DNA of 24,289 nucleotides. Source: a virus. Positions 13,326 to 22,673 of this stretch are shown in pieces. Where the stretch lies: positions 1 to 24,289 of the IMG/VR virus record IMGVR_UViG_3300049846_000484. One strand, written 5' to 3'. The notes under the pieces are model-generated. The model did no database searches, was not told the origin of the DNA, and saw only the letters and a program-made list of their open reading frames with translations. A program made the translations under genes and the position numbers. Each line of letters opens with the position of its first letter. The stretch's first letter is position 1.

Positions 13326-13562
13326 TTGATCGGTAATCAGACTCCAAGTCAGATTCCAAACTATATAAAAGCGGGCAGTCTACAAGGGCTGCGCCGCTTG
13401 ATGCTTTTAAACAATACTAGAAAATCAGCATGGCATAAGTATTTTGATATTAAATATGTAAACGAAGGTCTCAAGACTTATTGGATTGCATGGTATTATG
13501 AGAATATAGATGACAAGTCGATAGACGAGCAATCAGAGGAGTTAAGCGATGCCTCTGAGTAA
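13326..13562 (+). CDS. hypothetical protein, 78 aa
   Basis: TTG 13326 follows AAGGGG with five bases of spacing. The first part is basic (LQGLRRLMLLNNTRKSAWHKY), the middle aromatic (YWIAWYYENID), the end acidic (EQSEELSDASE). No family recognised. Position after the capsid gene suggests a minor head protein or head-completion role, by context only. Confidence 0.6.
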   Translation: MIGNQTPSQIPNYIKAGSLQGLRRLMLLNNTRKSAWHKYFDIKYVNEGLKTYWIAWYYENIDDKSIDEQSEELSDASE

Positions 13563-13818
13563 ACATATTGTAGATAGAGAATATGAGAAGTTTGTAGCTG
13601 ATAGCAACTTAGATACTGCTGTTAGAACTGTAACTGAGATTTCTACTAACTTCGGTGTTCCTCCTAATGCTGATGCTTTTACTGTTGCTTATCCTAATAA
13701 CACTACTGAGGTGTATTCATTTAAAGAGGGTGGAATATCTGGCACAGTGGTAGCTACCCTCACTTTAACTTATGCTAATGCATCTAAAAAAGAATTAGTA
13801 AGTGGGGCTTGGACATGA
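13549..13818 (+). CDS. small structural-type protein, 89 aa
   Basis: ATG 13549 overlaps the previous gene by 14 bases with GAGG upstream. The N-terminal helix (LSKHIVDREYEKFVADSN) is followed by a beta domain with PNNTTEVYSFKEGGISGTVV and TLTYANASKKELVSG. This kind of 'vYxFKegGxxGtvvaTi...YtdaskkdL' domain appears at the start of phage fibre and decoration cassettes. It could be a capsid-bound base for the adhesins downstream. Name left open. Confidence 0.65.
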   Translation: MPLSKHIVDREYEKFVADSNLDTAVRTVTEISTNFGVPPNADAFTVAYPNNTTEVYSFKEGGISGTVVATLTLTYANASKKELVSGAWT

Positions 13819-14177
13819 GTTGGCAGTTTAACCCATTTACTGGCACCTTTGATAAAGTTAATGATGCTGGTGCTCCTGATCCTGAAAACTTTAGTTACAA
13901 ATATGTGCAGTCTGGACAAACATTAGAAATACCAGAATACCAAGAGATGTTACTGCAAAGTGATTTAATGGTAGATGGTGACTTATTAGTTAATGGCGAT
14001 ATATTCCAATTACCTGACCAGACTTTTAATTCATTTTTCTTTACAAAAATAAAATCAAGTGAGTCAATACTTATACCAGAGGATAGGCTAATGTTGTTTG
14101 CTAACAATCTGATGGTTGATGGTAACTTGCTTGTATATGGAGATTTAACAGACGCTTTCTTTGGCGTATATTATTGA
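13815..14177 (+). CDS. repeat-containing fibre-related protein, 120 aa
   Basis: ATG 13815 overlaps the previous TGA as ATGA with GTGGGG in front; an upstream in-frame TTG at 13809 is less likely. It opens with SWQFNPFTGTFDKV, a common N-terminal motif of phage tail fibre cassettes. It then has two copies of a ~34-residue unit (29-63 and 78-111), each with IPE, ML and LMVDG(D/N)LLV followed by GD. The repeat looks like a beta-strand turn of a solenoid, so it may be a short spike or connector for the following fibres. Confidence 0.65.
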   Translation: MSWQFNPFTGTFDKVNDAGAPDPENFSYKYVQSGQTLEIPEYQEMLLQSDLMVDGDLLVNGDIFQLPDQTFNSFFFTKIKSSESILIPEDRLMLFANNLMVDGNLLVYGDLTDAFFGVYY

Positions 14178-14186
14178 GGGGTTTAA

Positions 14187-14944
14187 ATGGCTATAGGTTA
14201 TAAACAACAATCTCAAGCAAGTGTTACTCTGCCACCTAATGGCTCACAGTACACTTTTATAGATGCAGCAGACGGTAAGTTAAAAAGAAAAGACTCAACA
14301 GGTGCTGTAGTTTCTATTGAAGATGTAGCAAGTGGTGTAAATACTTTTAATACTAGAAATGGTGATGTTGTACCTGTTGCTGGTGATTACACTGCAGCTC
14401 AAGTAGACTTTGCTCCAAATGGAAATTTAATTGCTACAGATGTCCAAGATGCGATTGAAGAATTAGATGCTGAAAAAGCACCTATTACTCATGTTGGAGC
14501 AGCAGGAGTAGCGCAGCATCCAGTGGTGACAGCGTTTGATGCTGGCTTTATGTCACAAGCTGACAAGATTAAATTAGACACAGTAGAAAATGGAGCAACG
14601 GCTAATCATACAAACTCTTACTTATTAAATAGAGCGCATCACACAAATACTCAGTTAGCTAACACAATTTCAGACTTTGACACGGCTGCTGATGCAAGAG
14701 TATCTGCTGGAATTACTACTCATGAGGCTGCACTTGATCCTCATCCTCAATATTCAACTCAAGCAGAAGTAGATGCTAGAATAAATTTTTTTAAAGGTGC
14801 AGTTTCAGGAATTGCACCTCTAGACATAAATCAAAAGGTACCAGTTGCTAACTTACCTGATAGTATTGTTAGCGGTAATATAGATGGCGGCAATGCATTT
14901 GCTGTCTTTGGTGGAACTAATAACATAGATGGTGGAGGGGCATA

Positions 14945-14945
<1 letters not shown>
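14187..14945 (+). CDS. tail/head fibre protein, 252 aa
   Basis: GAGGGG precedes ATG 14187. Fibre landmarks: residues 53-74 with TFNTRNGDVVPVAGDYTAAQV, a motif shared by many phage fibres; ATDVQDAIEEL; KLDTVENGAT; YLLNRAHHTNTQ near 146-156; and THEAALDPHPQYSTQAEVDA near 178. The C-terminus ends in Gly/Asn-rich sequence (NIDGGNAFAVFGG) that leads into the Gly-rich neighbour. Likely a trimeric fibre. Overlaps the next gene by one base (TAATG). Confidence 0.78.
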
Positions 14946-16150
<1,205 letters not shown>

Positions 16151-16160
16151 GAGGTAGAAA

Positions 16161-16631
16161 ATGATTACTAGAGATGCATTAAATTATTTAGGTCAGAAAA
16201 TTGGTGAAGTGAGCTTCCCTGATGGCACAAGTGAGGATGTAATTGCTAAAAAGTTAGCTCCTTATGCTGTTGCTCCTGTCAGCCAAGAAGAAATGGTGCA
16301 AAAATCTTTAATGAAAAACATTAAGCAAAGAAAAGAATACGCTGATGATCTTTTAGAGAGATTTAAAGCGAAAAATATAAGTGAGGGCATTAATGCACTT
16401 CAAGCAATGAAATTACACGAAAAGATGGCAGAGCTACACTATGTTTTTATGGGACAAAGCATGAAGGCTGATATTTTAAATATGGCTGTCAGTGGTGATA
16501 TTGAAACAGCAATTTTAGCATTAATGAACACAACTGATCTTGATGATGGCTCTGCTCCGTATCATTGGCTAAATGAAGCTAGAAGAGATTGGTTAGTGGC
16601 TGACATGAAGGCTTACTTAGGCTGGTCATAA
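16161..16631 (+). CDS. hypothetical helical protein, 156 aa
   Basis: AGAGG is at good spacing from ATG 16161. Mostly helical, with a charged central region (KNIKQRKEYADDLLERFKAKN) and a C-terminal aromatic segment (YHWLNEARRDWLVADMKAYLG). It directly follows the Gly-rich adhesin and precedes the peptidase-like gene. A fibre-assembly chaperone is one possibility given the location, but no family match is recognised. Confidence 0.65.
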   Translation: MITRDALNYLGQKIGEVSFPDGTSEDVIAKKLAPYAVAPVSQEEMVQKSLMKNIKQRKEYADDLLERFKAKNISEGINALQAMKLHEKMAELHYVFMGQSMKADILNMAVSGDIETAILALMNTTDLDDGSAPYHWLNEARRDWLVADMKAYLGWS

Positions 16632-17137
16632 TGCAAATAAAAGTTGGCTTTGGTAAAAATGATAAACCTTTAGCTATCGGCTCTAAGTTAATTAGAGCAG
16701 TAGAAGGCTGCCCTTATTCACATTGTTGGATAGAAGTTGATAATAATGTTTATGAGGCAGTATTCCCTAAGTCTAGAGTAATACCAAAGTCAGAGCACAT
16801 TAAGCACTATGACTATGTAGAAGAGTTTTTATTGTTTCAAGATTCAGCATTGCATTTTGAAATGATTAAATTCTTAAAAGGCCAAGTGGGTAAATGGTAT
16901 GCCACTCCTCAGCTTGTGTTAATAGCTATAGGATTTTTGGGTAAAAAGATAAATGCTTTAGTAAGTAAAGTAGACTTAAACGGTAACTCACAGCTTATAT
17001 GCACAGAGTTTTGCGCTCGGTTTTTATCTAAGTTTTTTAATGCAAAGATAGATGAAACTTTTGATTCAATATCATTAAAAGATTTACATAAAATCTGTAA
17101 AGACTTGGAGTTGAAAAATGATATTTGGAAACCTTGA
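16631..17137 (+). CDS. permuted NlpC/P60-like (YiiX-type) protein, 168 aa
   Basis: Papain-fold enzyme of the permuted type, in which the His comes before the Cys. Seen: CPYSHCWIEV with H31, then VYEAVFP, a GQVGKWYATP turn, and the likely nucleophile C124 in QLICTEFCARFL, followed by E126. That order and the C(T/S)E motif match the YiiX/YebB branch, whose members act on amide or ester bonds, possibly in peptidoglycan or lipids. A hydrophobic segment (VLIAIGFLG) lies between. Phage function may be entry (wall degradation) or lysis. Start overlaps the prior stop (TAATG). Confidence 0.68.
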   Translation: MQIKVGFGKNDKPLAIGSKLIRAVEGCPYSHCWIEVDNNVYEAVFPKSRVIPKSEHIKHYDYVEEFLLFQDSALHFEMIKFLKGQVGKWYATPQLVLIAIGFLGKKINALVSKVDLNGNSQLICTEFCARFLSKFFNAKIDETFDSISLKDLHKICKDLELKNDIWKP

Positions 17138-17822
17138 ACTAGAGGCAATAGTACAAGTTAACGACAAGACTAGATTAAATGCTGCTAAGTCTTTTATCAG
17201 TAAAGATGAGGCTGCAATAACTTTAGTAGAAATAGATCCTGATGGTAGTGGCTACATTACTGTTAGCGGTGTTGGTTTAACTTTTAAAGATTGGTTTATT
17301 GATTGGCAGTATTCAACAAGTGGAACTAAGACTGTTAGCCTTAGAATTACAACTAACGGCGCTCCTGTTGTTTTCACTAAGACTATTTCTGTATTAACTG
17401 CTGCACAGGATTTACTCTGGTCATCAGATCAAGACTTAGCAAGACATGAGCAAGACATTTTAAAATGGGTGACTAATGGTAGAAACTCTTTTCTAGACAT
17501 ACATAGAAAAGTACAAGGCTTAATATTAGATTGGCTTGATAGCATCAGAATGCATAAAGAAGATGGCTCAAGACTTGAGAAAGAAGATATTTTAGTTACT
17601 ACAGATGTTAACTTAATTTCTACTTACTGGGCTTTAAGTGTAATCTTTCAAAACCTTAGTAATAAGCCAGATGATACTTTTGCAGTAAAGTCTAAGCTAT
17701 ATGAAAAGCTAAAAGAAGCAGTTAAGGCTAGAGGCAGAATACAAGTAGACTTAAATGATAATGGAGAGATTGATTCTGATGAAGGTCAGGACTTAGTATC
17801 TATGAGGTTAATTAAAAGATGA
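17118..17822 (+). CDS. connector-like protein with EF-hand-type loop, 234 aa
   Basis: GGAG precedes ATG 17118, which overlaps the previous gene by 20 bases. Residues 1-95 look like an Ig/PKD-like beta sandwich (FKDWFIDWQYSTSGTKTVSL, APVVFTKTISV). Residues 100-200 are helical with LARHEQDILKWV and ISTYWALSVIF, as in head-tail connectors. The end has DLNDNGEIDSDE (211-222), a perfect EF-hand loop pattern D-x-N-x-N-G-x-I-D-x-x-E, so it may bind Ca2+. It lies just before the tail terminator, fitting a head-tail connector. Role inferred from order. Confidence 0.6.
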   Translation: MIFGNLELEAIVQVNDKTRLNAAKSFISKDEAAITLVEIDPDGSGYITVSGVGLTFKDWFIDWQYSTSGTKTVSLRITTNGAPVVFTKTISVLTAAQDLLWSSDQDLARHEQDILKWVTNGRNSFLDIHRKVQGLILDWLDSIRMHKEDGSRLEKEDILVTTDVNLISTYWALSVIFQNLSNKPDDTFAVKSKLYEKLKEAVKARGRIQVDLNDNGEIDSDEGQDLVSMRLIKR

Positions 17823-18247
17823 CCTTACTTAGTCTAAAGTCTTATATTACAAATAGACTTACAGACGCTGGTTTTACCGAGTGGGTTGATCCATTTGGTG
17901 ACGATAACATTCCTAGTAGCATAATTGACATGGCTTTTCATCAAAGGCCACCAGTAGCTAATCTTACAGGTGCAGCTCATGGTACAGCCTCTTACTTAGC
18001 AGAAGTGCAGGTTAAGTTATACTTTAAGGGCTATAATAATCCAGATGAGGCAGTTAAATCTGCAATTACTAAAACAGAGTTAGCGATTAGCTCACTTAGT
18101 AACCAAGGTAATTATGATCCTCAAGGTCTAGCAGAGGTAACAGTTCCAGCCTTTTCTATTGACCCTTATGTAGATGAGGTCAATGATAATATCGTAGTAT
18201 CTACTGTGACCATATCTGGTCGAGTAGTCATTTGTTTAGATAATTAA
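17819..18247 (+). CDS. tail terminator-like protein, 142 aa
   Basis: ATG 17819 overlaps the previous stop as ATGA. The protein is alpha/beta with an N-terminal helix (LSLKSYITNRLTDAGFTEWV), a strand segment (YLAEVQVKLYFKGYN) and a long helix (AVKSAITKTELAISSLS), followed by C-terminal strands. This, its size, and the place directly before the tail tube gene are typical of tail terminators (lambda gpU-like), which cap the tube and join it to the head. Based on layout. Confidence 0.7.
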   Translation: MTLLSLKSYITNRLTDAGFTEWVDPFGDDNIPSSIIDMAFHQRPPVANLTGAAHGTASYLAEVQVKLYFKGYNNPDEAVKSAITKTELAISSLSNQGNYDPQGLAEVTVPAFSIDPYVDEVNDNIVVSTVTISGRVVICLDN

Positions 18248-18270
18248 AACATATTAAAAGGAGATTAAAT

Positions 18271-19206
18271 ATGTCTTGTAACACTAGAAAATATAAACTT
18301 GGTATCAGTAACATTTTGTTAGGTAAAGATGTAAAGCAAGAGTTTTGCATCACTACTAAAGCAGATGTTTCTTCATCACTTAACAACAAATACTTTGTTG
18401 TACATAAAGCTAATGACAATGCTAAGCACTACTTTTGGTTCGATGTCGGAGGTGCTGGGGTAGATCCGGCTGTGCCTAATTCCGTTGGTCACACTATTGC
18501 TATCTCTGCTAATGATTCTGCATCTGCTGTTGCTACTGCTGTTGCATCTGCTCTTGCTGGTGTTGCTACTTTAATTCAGTCTGCTACTGCATCAAGCAAT
18601 GAAGTATCTGTTATGCTTAAAGACTTTGGCCCCGCTTATGTTTCTCGTGACGCTCTTGATCCTGCTGATAGATGTGGATTTAAGTTTGCTTTAGCAAAAG
18701 CTGGTTATGTTCAGATTGATCTTGGGCCAACAGATGGTGAGATTTCTATCACTAAAGAAGAAGAATTTACAGACATTACTTCTGCACAAACAGGATCTTA
18801 TGTTCTAGATCAATTAAGAAAAGGTATGTCAGTATCTGCATCTTTCAGCCTTAAAGATACTTCTAAAGAGATGATGTTGAGAATCATTGGCTTTGACGGT
18901 ACTGTTTATGTAACTGATGACGCTGACTCTAAAGTAATCGGTGGATACGGAACTAAAAATATCTTTACATCTGCAAGTGATGTAGCGACTCAGTTAATCT
19001 TTAGGCCTTCATACAATGCTGCAGACGCTGTGGCTGATGAGGACTTGACTCTTCTTAAAGCTAAGTTAACTCTAGGTGAGTTTGTATTATCACCAGAGGA
19101 CGAGTTGTTATTGCCAGTTGAGGCAGTAGGATACTTAGACGAGTCTCTATACAATGGTTCTAACTATCTTGTTTATGGTGATGCAAGCAAAGTCGGCGAA
19201 GCATAA
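18271..19206 (+). CDS. major tail tube protein, 311 aa
   Basis: AAGGAG before ATG 18271. Tube core: N-terminal KYKLGISNILLG, and residues ~140-311 with GYVQIDLG, LKDTSKEMMLRIIGFD and LTLGEFVLSPEDELLLPVEAVG. Residues ~31-135 appear to be an inserted domain (KYFVVHKANDNAKHYFWFDV, VGHTIAISANDSASAVATAV) of a type I recall from several phage structural proteins, probably on the tube surface. Next to the chaperone and tape measure, as expected. Longer than minimal tube proteins because of the insertion. Confidence 0.82.
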   Translation: MSCNTRKYKLGISNILLGKDVKQEFCITTKADVSSSLNNKYFVVHKANDNAKHYFWFDVGGAGVDPAVPNSVGHTIAISANDSASAVATAVASALAGVATLIQSATASSNEVSVMLKDFGPAYVSRDALDPADRCGFKFALAKAGYVQIDLGPTDGEISITKEEEFTDITSAQTGSYVLDQLRKGMSVSASFSLKDTSKEMMLRIIGFDGTVYVTDDADSKVIGGYGTKNIFTSASDVATQLIFRPSYNAADAVADEDLTLLKAKLTLGEFVLSPEDELLLPVEAVGYLDESLYNGSNYLVYGDASKVGEA

Positions 19207-19229
19207 TCATTTAACGAGTGAGGGGCTTA

Positions 19230-19496
19230 ATGGAGTTTAAGGCTAAGAAAAAGACAATGAAAGTAACTGTATTAGATGGCACTAGCTATGATGTAGCGGT
19301 GCCTTCTGTTGGTCAGATAGAGACTTTAAATGACAAACTACAGGCAGCAGGTGACGCAAAAGCTATCGGGGTTTATAGAGAGTTTTTTGCAGAGCTTGGC
19401 TTGCCAGATGCAGCTTCTAAGTCTTTTGATTATGATGATTTCTTAGACTTCGTTAAGTTTGTAATGTCACCAAAAAAAGAGAAGCCTCAAGCGTAG
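19230..19496 (+). CDS. tail assembly chaperone, short form (gpG-like), 88 aa
   Basis: The start is ATG 19230 with GAGGGG upstream; an in-frame GTG at 19218 lies before that ribosome site. The product begins MEFKAKKKTMKVTVLDGTSYDV and ends with acidic/Lys residues (SPKKEKPQA). Position between tube and tape measure and the presence of a slippery heptamer before the stop identify it as the unshifted product of a lambda G/GT-type pair. It would bind the tape measure to keep it soluble until the tube polymerises. Confidence 0.82.
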   Translation: MEFKAKKKTMKVTVLDGTSYDVAVPSVGQIETLNDKLQAAGDAKAIGVYREFFAELGLPDAASKSFDYDDFLDFVKFVMSPKKEKPQA

Positions 19497-19783
19497 CAAT
19501 TACTAAAGCACAAGTAGCTCGGTTTTATGGCTGGGCTCCTAGTGAGATAAACAAGTTACCATACACAGAATTTCTAGATTATCATTCAGCGATTAAGCAC
19601 CTTGAGGCTAAAGAGTTAATAGATCAGATTTTAATTGGTGATTATCCTCATGCAGATAAGAACTACAGGTCTAGACTTATGAAAAATCTTGAGTCAAGAC
19701 TCTTAAAGGATAAGAATAGTGCTAAGAAAAGCGATAAGGCACTTACTACTAAGCAGCTTTATGATCTTTTAATGAATGGGTGA
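19230..19783 (+). CDS. tail assembly chaperone, -1 frameshift product (gpGT-like), 184 aa
   Basis: The first 83 codons are in the frame of the short form (19230-19478). After A-AAA-AAA (19472-19478) the ribosome slips back one base and reads from 19478 to TGA 19781-19783, adding 101 residues. The second part runs REASSVAITKAQVARFYGW and later KLPYTEFLDYH, then a Lys-rich C-terminus (SAKKSDKALTTKQLYDLLM). It has no start codon of its own until a late ATG that would give only 35 residues, so it must be made by shifting. The extension would contact tail tube subunits. Confidence 0.85.
19472..19478 (+). promoter_or_regulatory. -1 ribosomal frameshift slippery site
   Basis: A AAA AAA in exact X XXY YYZ phase with the zero frame (CCA AAA AAA GAG). 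The stop of the zero frame is 15 bases after it (19494-19496), so most ribosomes end soon after the site. No strong downstream stem was found by eye. Confidence 0.85.
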
Positions 19784-19785
19784 AT

Positions 19786-21882
19786 ATGGCTAGTGATTCT
19801 CAAATTTTAATTGAGATAGTTCTTGAAGATGGCTCAGTACAAAAGGGCTTTGCTAAGATTAAGCAAGAGGCTCAAAAGACATCTAAGGACATCGGCACTG
19901 ATTTTAAGAAAAATGCAAATTTAGAAGATGCCTTAGACATAACAGGTCTGGGCAGTAAGTTTAAAGACCTTGGCAGTAAATTTACAGCTCTTGTAACTAA
20001 TCCAATAGCTCTTGGGCTTGGTGCTTTAGGTGCTGCTGCATTAGCTTTAAAAGCTACATTCGATGAAACAATTAAGGGCGAGAAGCTACAGGCTTTAGAT
20101 AATCAGTTTAGATTATTAGCTGGTAATGCAAACATAGCATCTTCTGAATTAAGAAAGAGCCTAGAAGAGGTTTCTAACGGTTTAATAAATAACACTCAGT
20201 TGATTGAGGCTACTAATAAAGCAATTTTAGAGCTTGGATCTAATGCTGAGAAGTTACCTGAGATATTATCTATAGCTAATAAATTAGCTCAGGCTACTGG
20301 TAAAGATGCATTACAGACTTATGATGAATTATCTACAGCGATTGCTAAGGGTAACCAGAGAAGTCTTGCGAGTCTTGGTATTATTGTTGATCTAGACAAG
20401 GCATATAAGGATTATGCAGATTCTATCGGTTTAACTGTTGGTCAATTAGAAAAGCAAGATAAGCAGCTAGCTACACTTGCAGCAGTATCAGCACAGGCTG
20501 AAAAATCTTTATCTGGTTTAACTGGTAACATTGGCCCTGCTACTACTGAGGCTAAAAAGTTAGCCAATGCTGTTGATGACTTCTTTGATATTATTGCTAC
20601 AAAGACATCTTCTGTAGCTGGCCCTGCTTTTGCGAGCCTTACAAGTTTAGTGACTACATTTGTTAGTAACTTAAATAAAGGTTTAGCAGATGCTCCTAAA
20701 GATCCTCTAGAGAATGCTGCTTTTAATGTTGATAGACTTACAAGTAGAATAGAATTTTTAAAAAATACTTTAAAAGATGGTTTAGACTTTGAAGAGATTA
20801 GACGAGTTGGCGGTGTAACTGAAATCAATAGAGAGATACAAAGCCTTACAAACTCTTTAGAAGTTTATAAATTAAGACAGAGTGAATTAACTCAAAATAT
20901 ATCTCTACAAAAAAGAGAAGAAATAGCACTAGCAGAAATAAGAAAAGAAAATCTAAGAGAGCTTAATGCTGCTGCTGATGTTGCAAAACAAAAACAGCTT
21001 GAGGCTACACAGACAGCTCAAGGTGGCGGTCTAAATATAACTAATCTACAGTTACAGTTAGAGCAACAAAAGCAGTTGTTAGATGGTGCAGAGCTTGAGG
21101 CAGAGACTAGACGATTAAATAGAAGGATTGCAGAGGAGCAGTTTGCAATAGAATTAGCTAACATAGAGGCACAAAAGGCTGCAGATATTTCTGCTAATCT
21201 TGCTAATGCTCAGGCTATTAGAGATTACTATGATGGCATAGAGGCTGCTGCTACTACTAATCATAAACTAAGAATACAAAACATAGAAAATGCAGCAAAT
21301 GAAGAAAGAAGAAAACAATTAGAGAAAACACAAAAGCTATTTCAAATTGTTGTAAGCGGTACTGAGAGAATAGTAGCAGATGGTTTGAGTAGAATTGGGG
21401 CAAGTCTTATTAAAGGACAGGCTGCCTTTGATGGCTTTGCTGGTGCAGTTTTAAATACTATTGGTGATATGATGATTAACCTTGGTATAGCTGCAATAGG
21501 TATAGGAAATATGATAAACAGCATTAGAGACTCTTTAACGAAACTGTTTGGAGGAAACGCCATAGCTGCGGGTGCCGCAATGATAGTAGCAGGTGGAGCA
21601 ATTAAGGCTATTGCCTCATCACTCACAGACACGGCATCTAGTTCTGTTGCTAACTTCGGAGGCTTTGGCGGTGGCACTACTGCAGTAGATACAAACACAG
21701 GACTTGAGCCAATAGATAACACAGCAAGAGCAGAGGTAGAGCGCAGAGCTGACACATCTATAGTAGTTAATTTAAACGGTGATATTTTAGGTGATGAGGA
21801 TAGTGGAGAGAGAATTGTAAGTCTAATCAATACAGCTTTTGATAAAAAAGGTGTAGTAGTTAGACAGGGAGTATTTGCATAA
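19786..21882 (+). CDS. tape measure protein, 698 aa
   Basis: Sets tail length and is ejected with DNA. ATG 19786 (MASDSQILIE) is preferred to in-frame GTG 19780. Layout: helical, Ala/Leu/Lys-rich throughout; hydrophobic segments at ~71-91 (NPIALGLGALGAAALALKA), ~548-578 (IGDMMINLGIAAIGIGNMI) and ~591-613 (AAGAAMIVAGGAIKAIASSL); and long coiled coil at ~380-520 (EEIALAEIRKENLREL). Longest gene in the window. At ~0.15 nm per residue the tail would be about 105 nm. Long minus-strand frames inside it are shadows. Confidence 0.9.
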   Translation: MASDSQILIEIVLEDGSVQKGFAKIKQEAQKTSKDIGTDFKKNANLEDALDITGLGSKFKDLGSKFTALVTNPIALGLGALGAAALALKATFDETIKGEKLQALDNQFRLLAGNANIASSELRKSLEEVSNGLINNTQLIEATNKAILELGSNAEKLPEILSIANKLAQATGKDALQTYDELSTAIAKGNQRSLASLGIIVDLDKAYKDYADSIGLTVGQLEKQDKQLATLAAVSAQAEKSLSGLTGNIGPATTEAKKLANAVDDFFDIIATKTSSVAGPAFASLTSLVTTFVSNLNKGLADAPKDPLENAAFNVDRLTSRIEFLKNTLKDGLDFEEIRRVGGVTEINREIQSLTNSLEVYKLRQSELTQNISLQKREEIALAEIRKENLRELNAAADVAKQKQLEATQTAQGGGLNITNLQLQLEQQKQLLDGAELEAETRRLNRRIAEEQFAIELANIEAQKAADISANLANAQAIRDYYDGIEAAATTNHKLRIQNIENAANEERRKQLEKTQKLFQIVVSGTERIVADGLSRIGASLIKGQAAFDGFAGAVLNTIGDMMINLGIAAIGIGNMINSIRDSLTKLFGGNAIAAGAAMIVAGGAIKAIASSLTDTASSSVANFGGFGGGTTAVDTNTGLEPIDNTARAEVERRADTSIVVNLNGDILGDEDSGERIVSLINTAFDKKGVVVRQGVFA

Positions 21883-22670
21883 TGGCACTTCGAACTAGAT
21901 CAATGTTTTATTATGGTTTTGAGGTAACAGAAGATTATACCATATTAGACTTCTCTGAGGCTTCTACTCCATTAGTTGAGAGATACGCAGAGATTCAAGC
22001 TGGTTATTACTCACCTACAGAGTTTTATGCAGCCATTGCTACAGCAATGAGTGAAGCTGGAACACAGGCTTATAGTGTAGACTGGAATAGAACTACTAGA
22101 ACGACTAATTTTAGTGCTGCTGCAAACTTTACTTTAAAGATAGCATCAGGCTCTCACAGCATTTCTACATTATGGGATTTAATTGGATTTAATTCTGCAG
22201 GAGCAGATCAGTCTGGAACTAGCATTGTTACACCTAATGCAAGTGGTAAGATTTATGAGCCTCAGTTTTACTTACTTGATTATGTACCAACAGAAAACAG
22301 ACAAGAGAGTATTGAGTCATCTGTTAACGAGACTGGATCTGGTAAAGTAGAAATAGTTAAATATGGTGTTAGACGATTCATGGAGTGTAAGATTAGCTTT
22401 ATAAACAACTATCAAAACTCTGTTAATGGATATTTACTTTATAATCCTAATGGTGTTGCAGATGCTAATGATTTTATGAGTGACTTAATTAAAAAAGGAC
22501 ACATAGAATTTATACCAGATAAGACTGATGTATATACTTTTGAAACTTTAATGTTAGAAAACACTGAGGAGAATCGACAAGGTATAGGTTACAAACTTAA
22601 AGAAGATTTGCAATTTGGTGCAGATTATTACACCACTGGCAAATTGGTCTTTAGAAAGATAGAGAGCTAA
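21882..22670 (+). CDS. putative distal tail / baseplate protein, 262 aa
   Basis: ATG 21882 overlaps the tape measure stop (TAATG) with GGGAG upstream. Residues ~1-90 are a domain with FSEASTPLVERYAEIQAGYY, YSPTEFYAAIATAM and WNRTTRTTNFSAAANFTL, which I have seen in tail and baseplate proteins. The C-terminal half is beta-rich (KVEIVKYGVRRFMECKISF, NGYLLYNPNG). It lies where the distal tail protein sits in most siphoviruses. No experimental family match is claimed. Confidence 0.6.
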   Translation: MALRTRSMFYYGFEVTEDYTILDFSEASTPLVERYAEIQAGYYSPTEFYAAIATAMSEAGTQAYSVDWNRTTRTTNFSAAANFTLKIASGSHSISTLWDLIGFNSAGADQSGTSIVTPNASGKIYEPQFYLLDYVPTENRQESIESSVNETGSGKVEIVKYGVRRFMECKISFINNYQNSVNGYLLYNPNGVADANDFMSDLIKKGHIEFIPDKTDVYTFETLMLENTEENRQGIGYKLKEDLQFGADYYTTGKLVFRKIES

Positions 22671-22673
22671 AAC

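Noticed and set aside
21342-21830. Minus-strand open frame of 162 codons inside the tape measure gene
   Set aside because: Shadow of the Ala/Gly-rich plus-strand gene; Pro/Ser/Ala-biased product, no ribosome site, no operon context. The same applies to 20442-20828.
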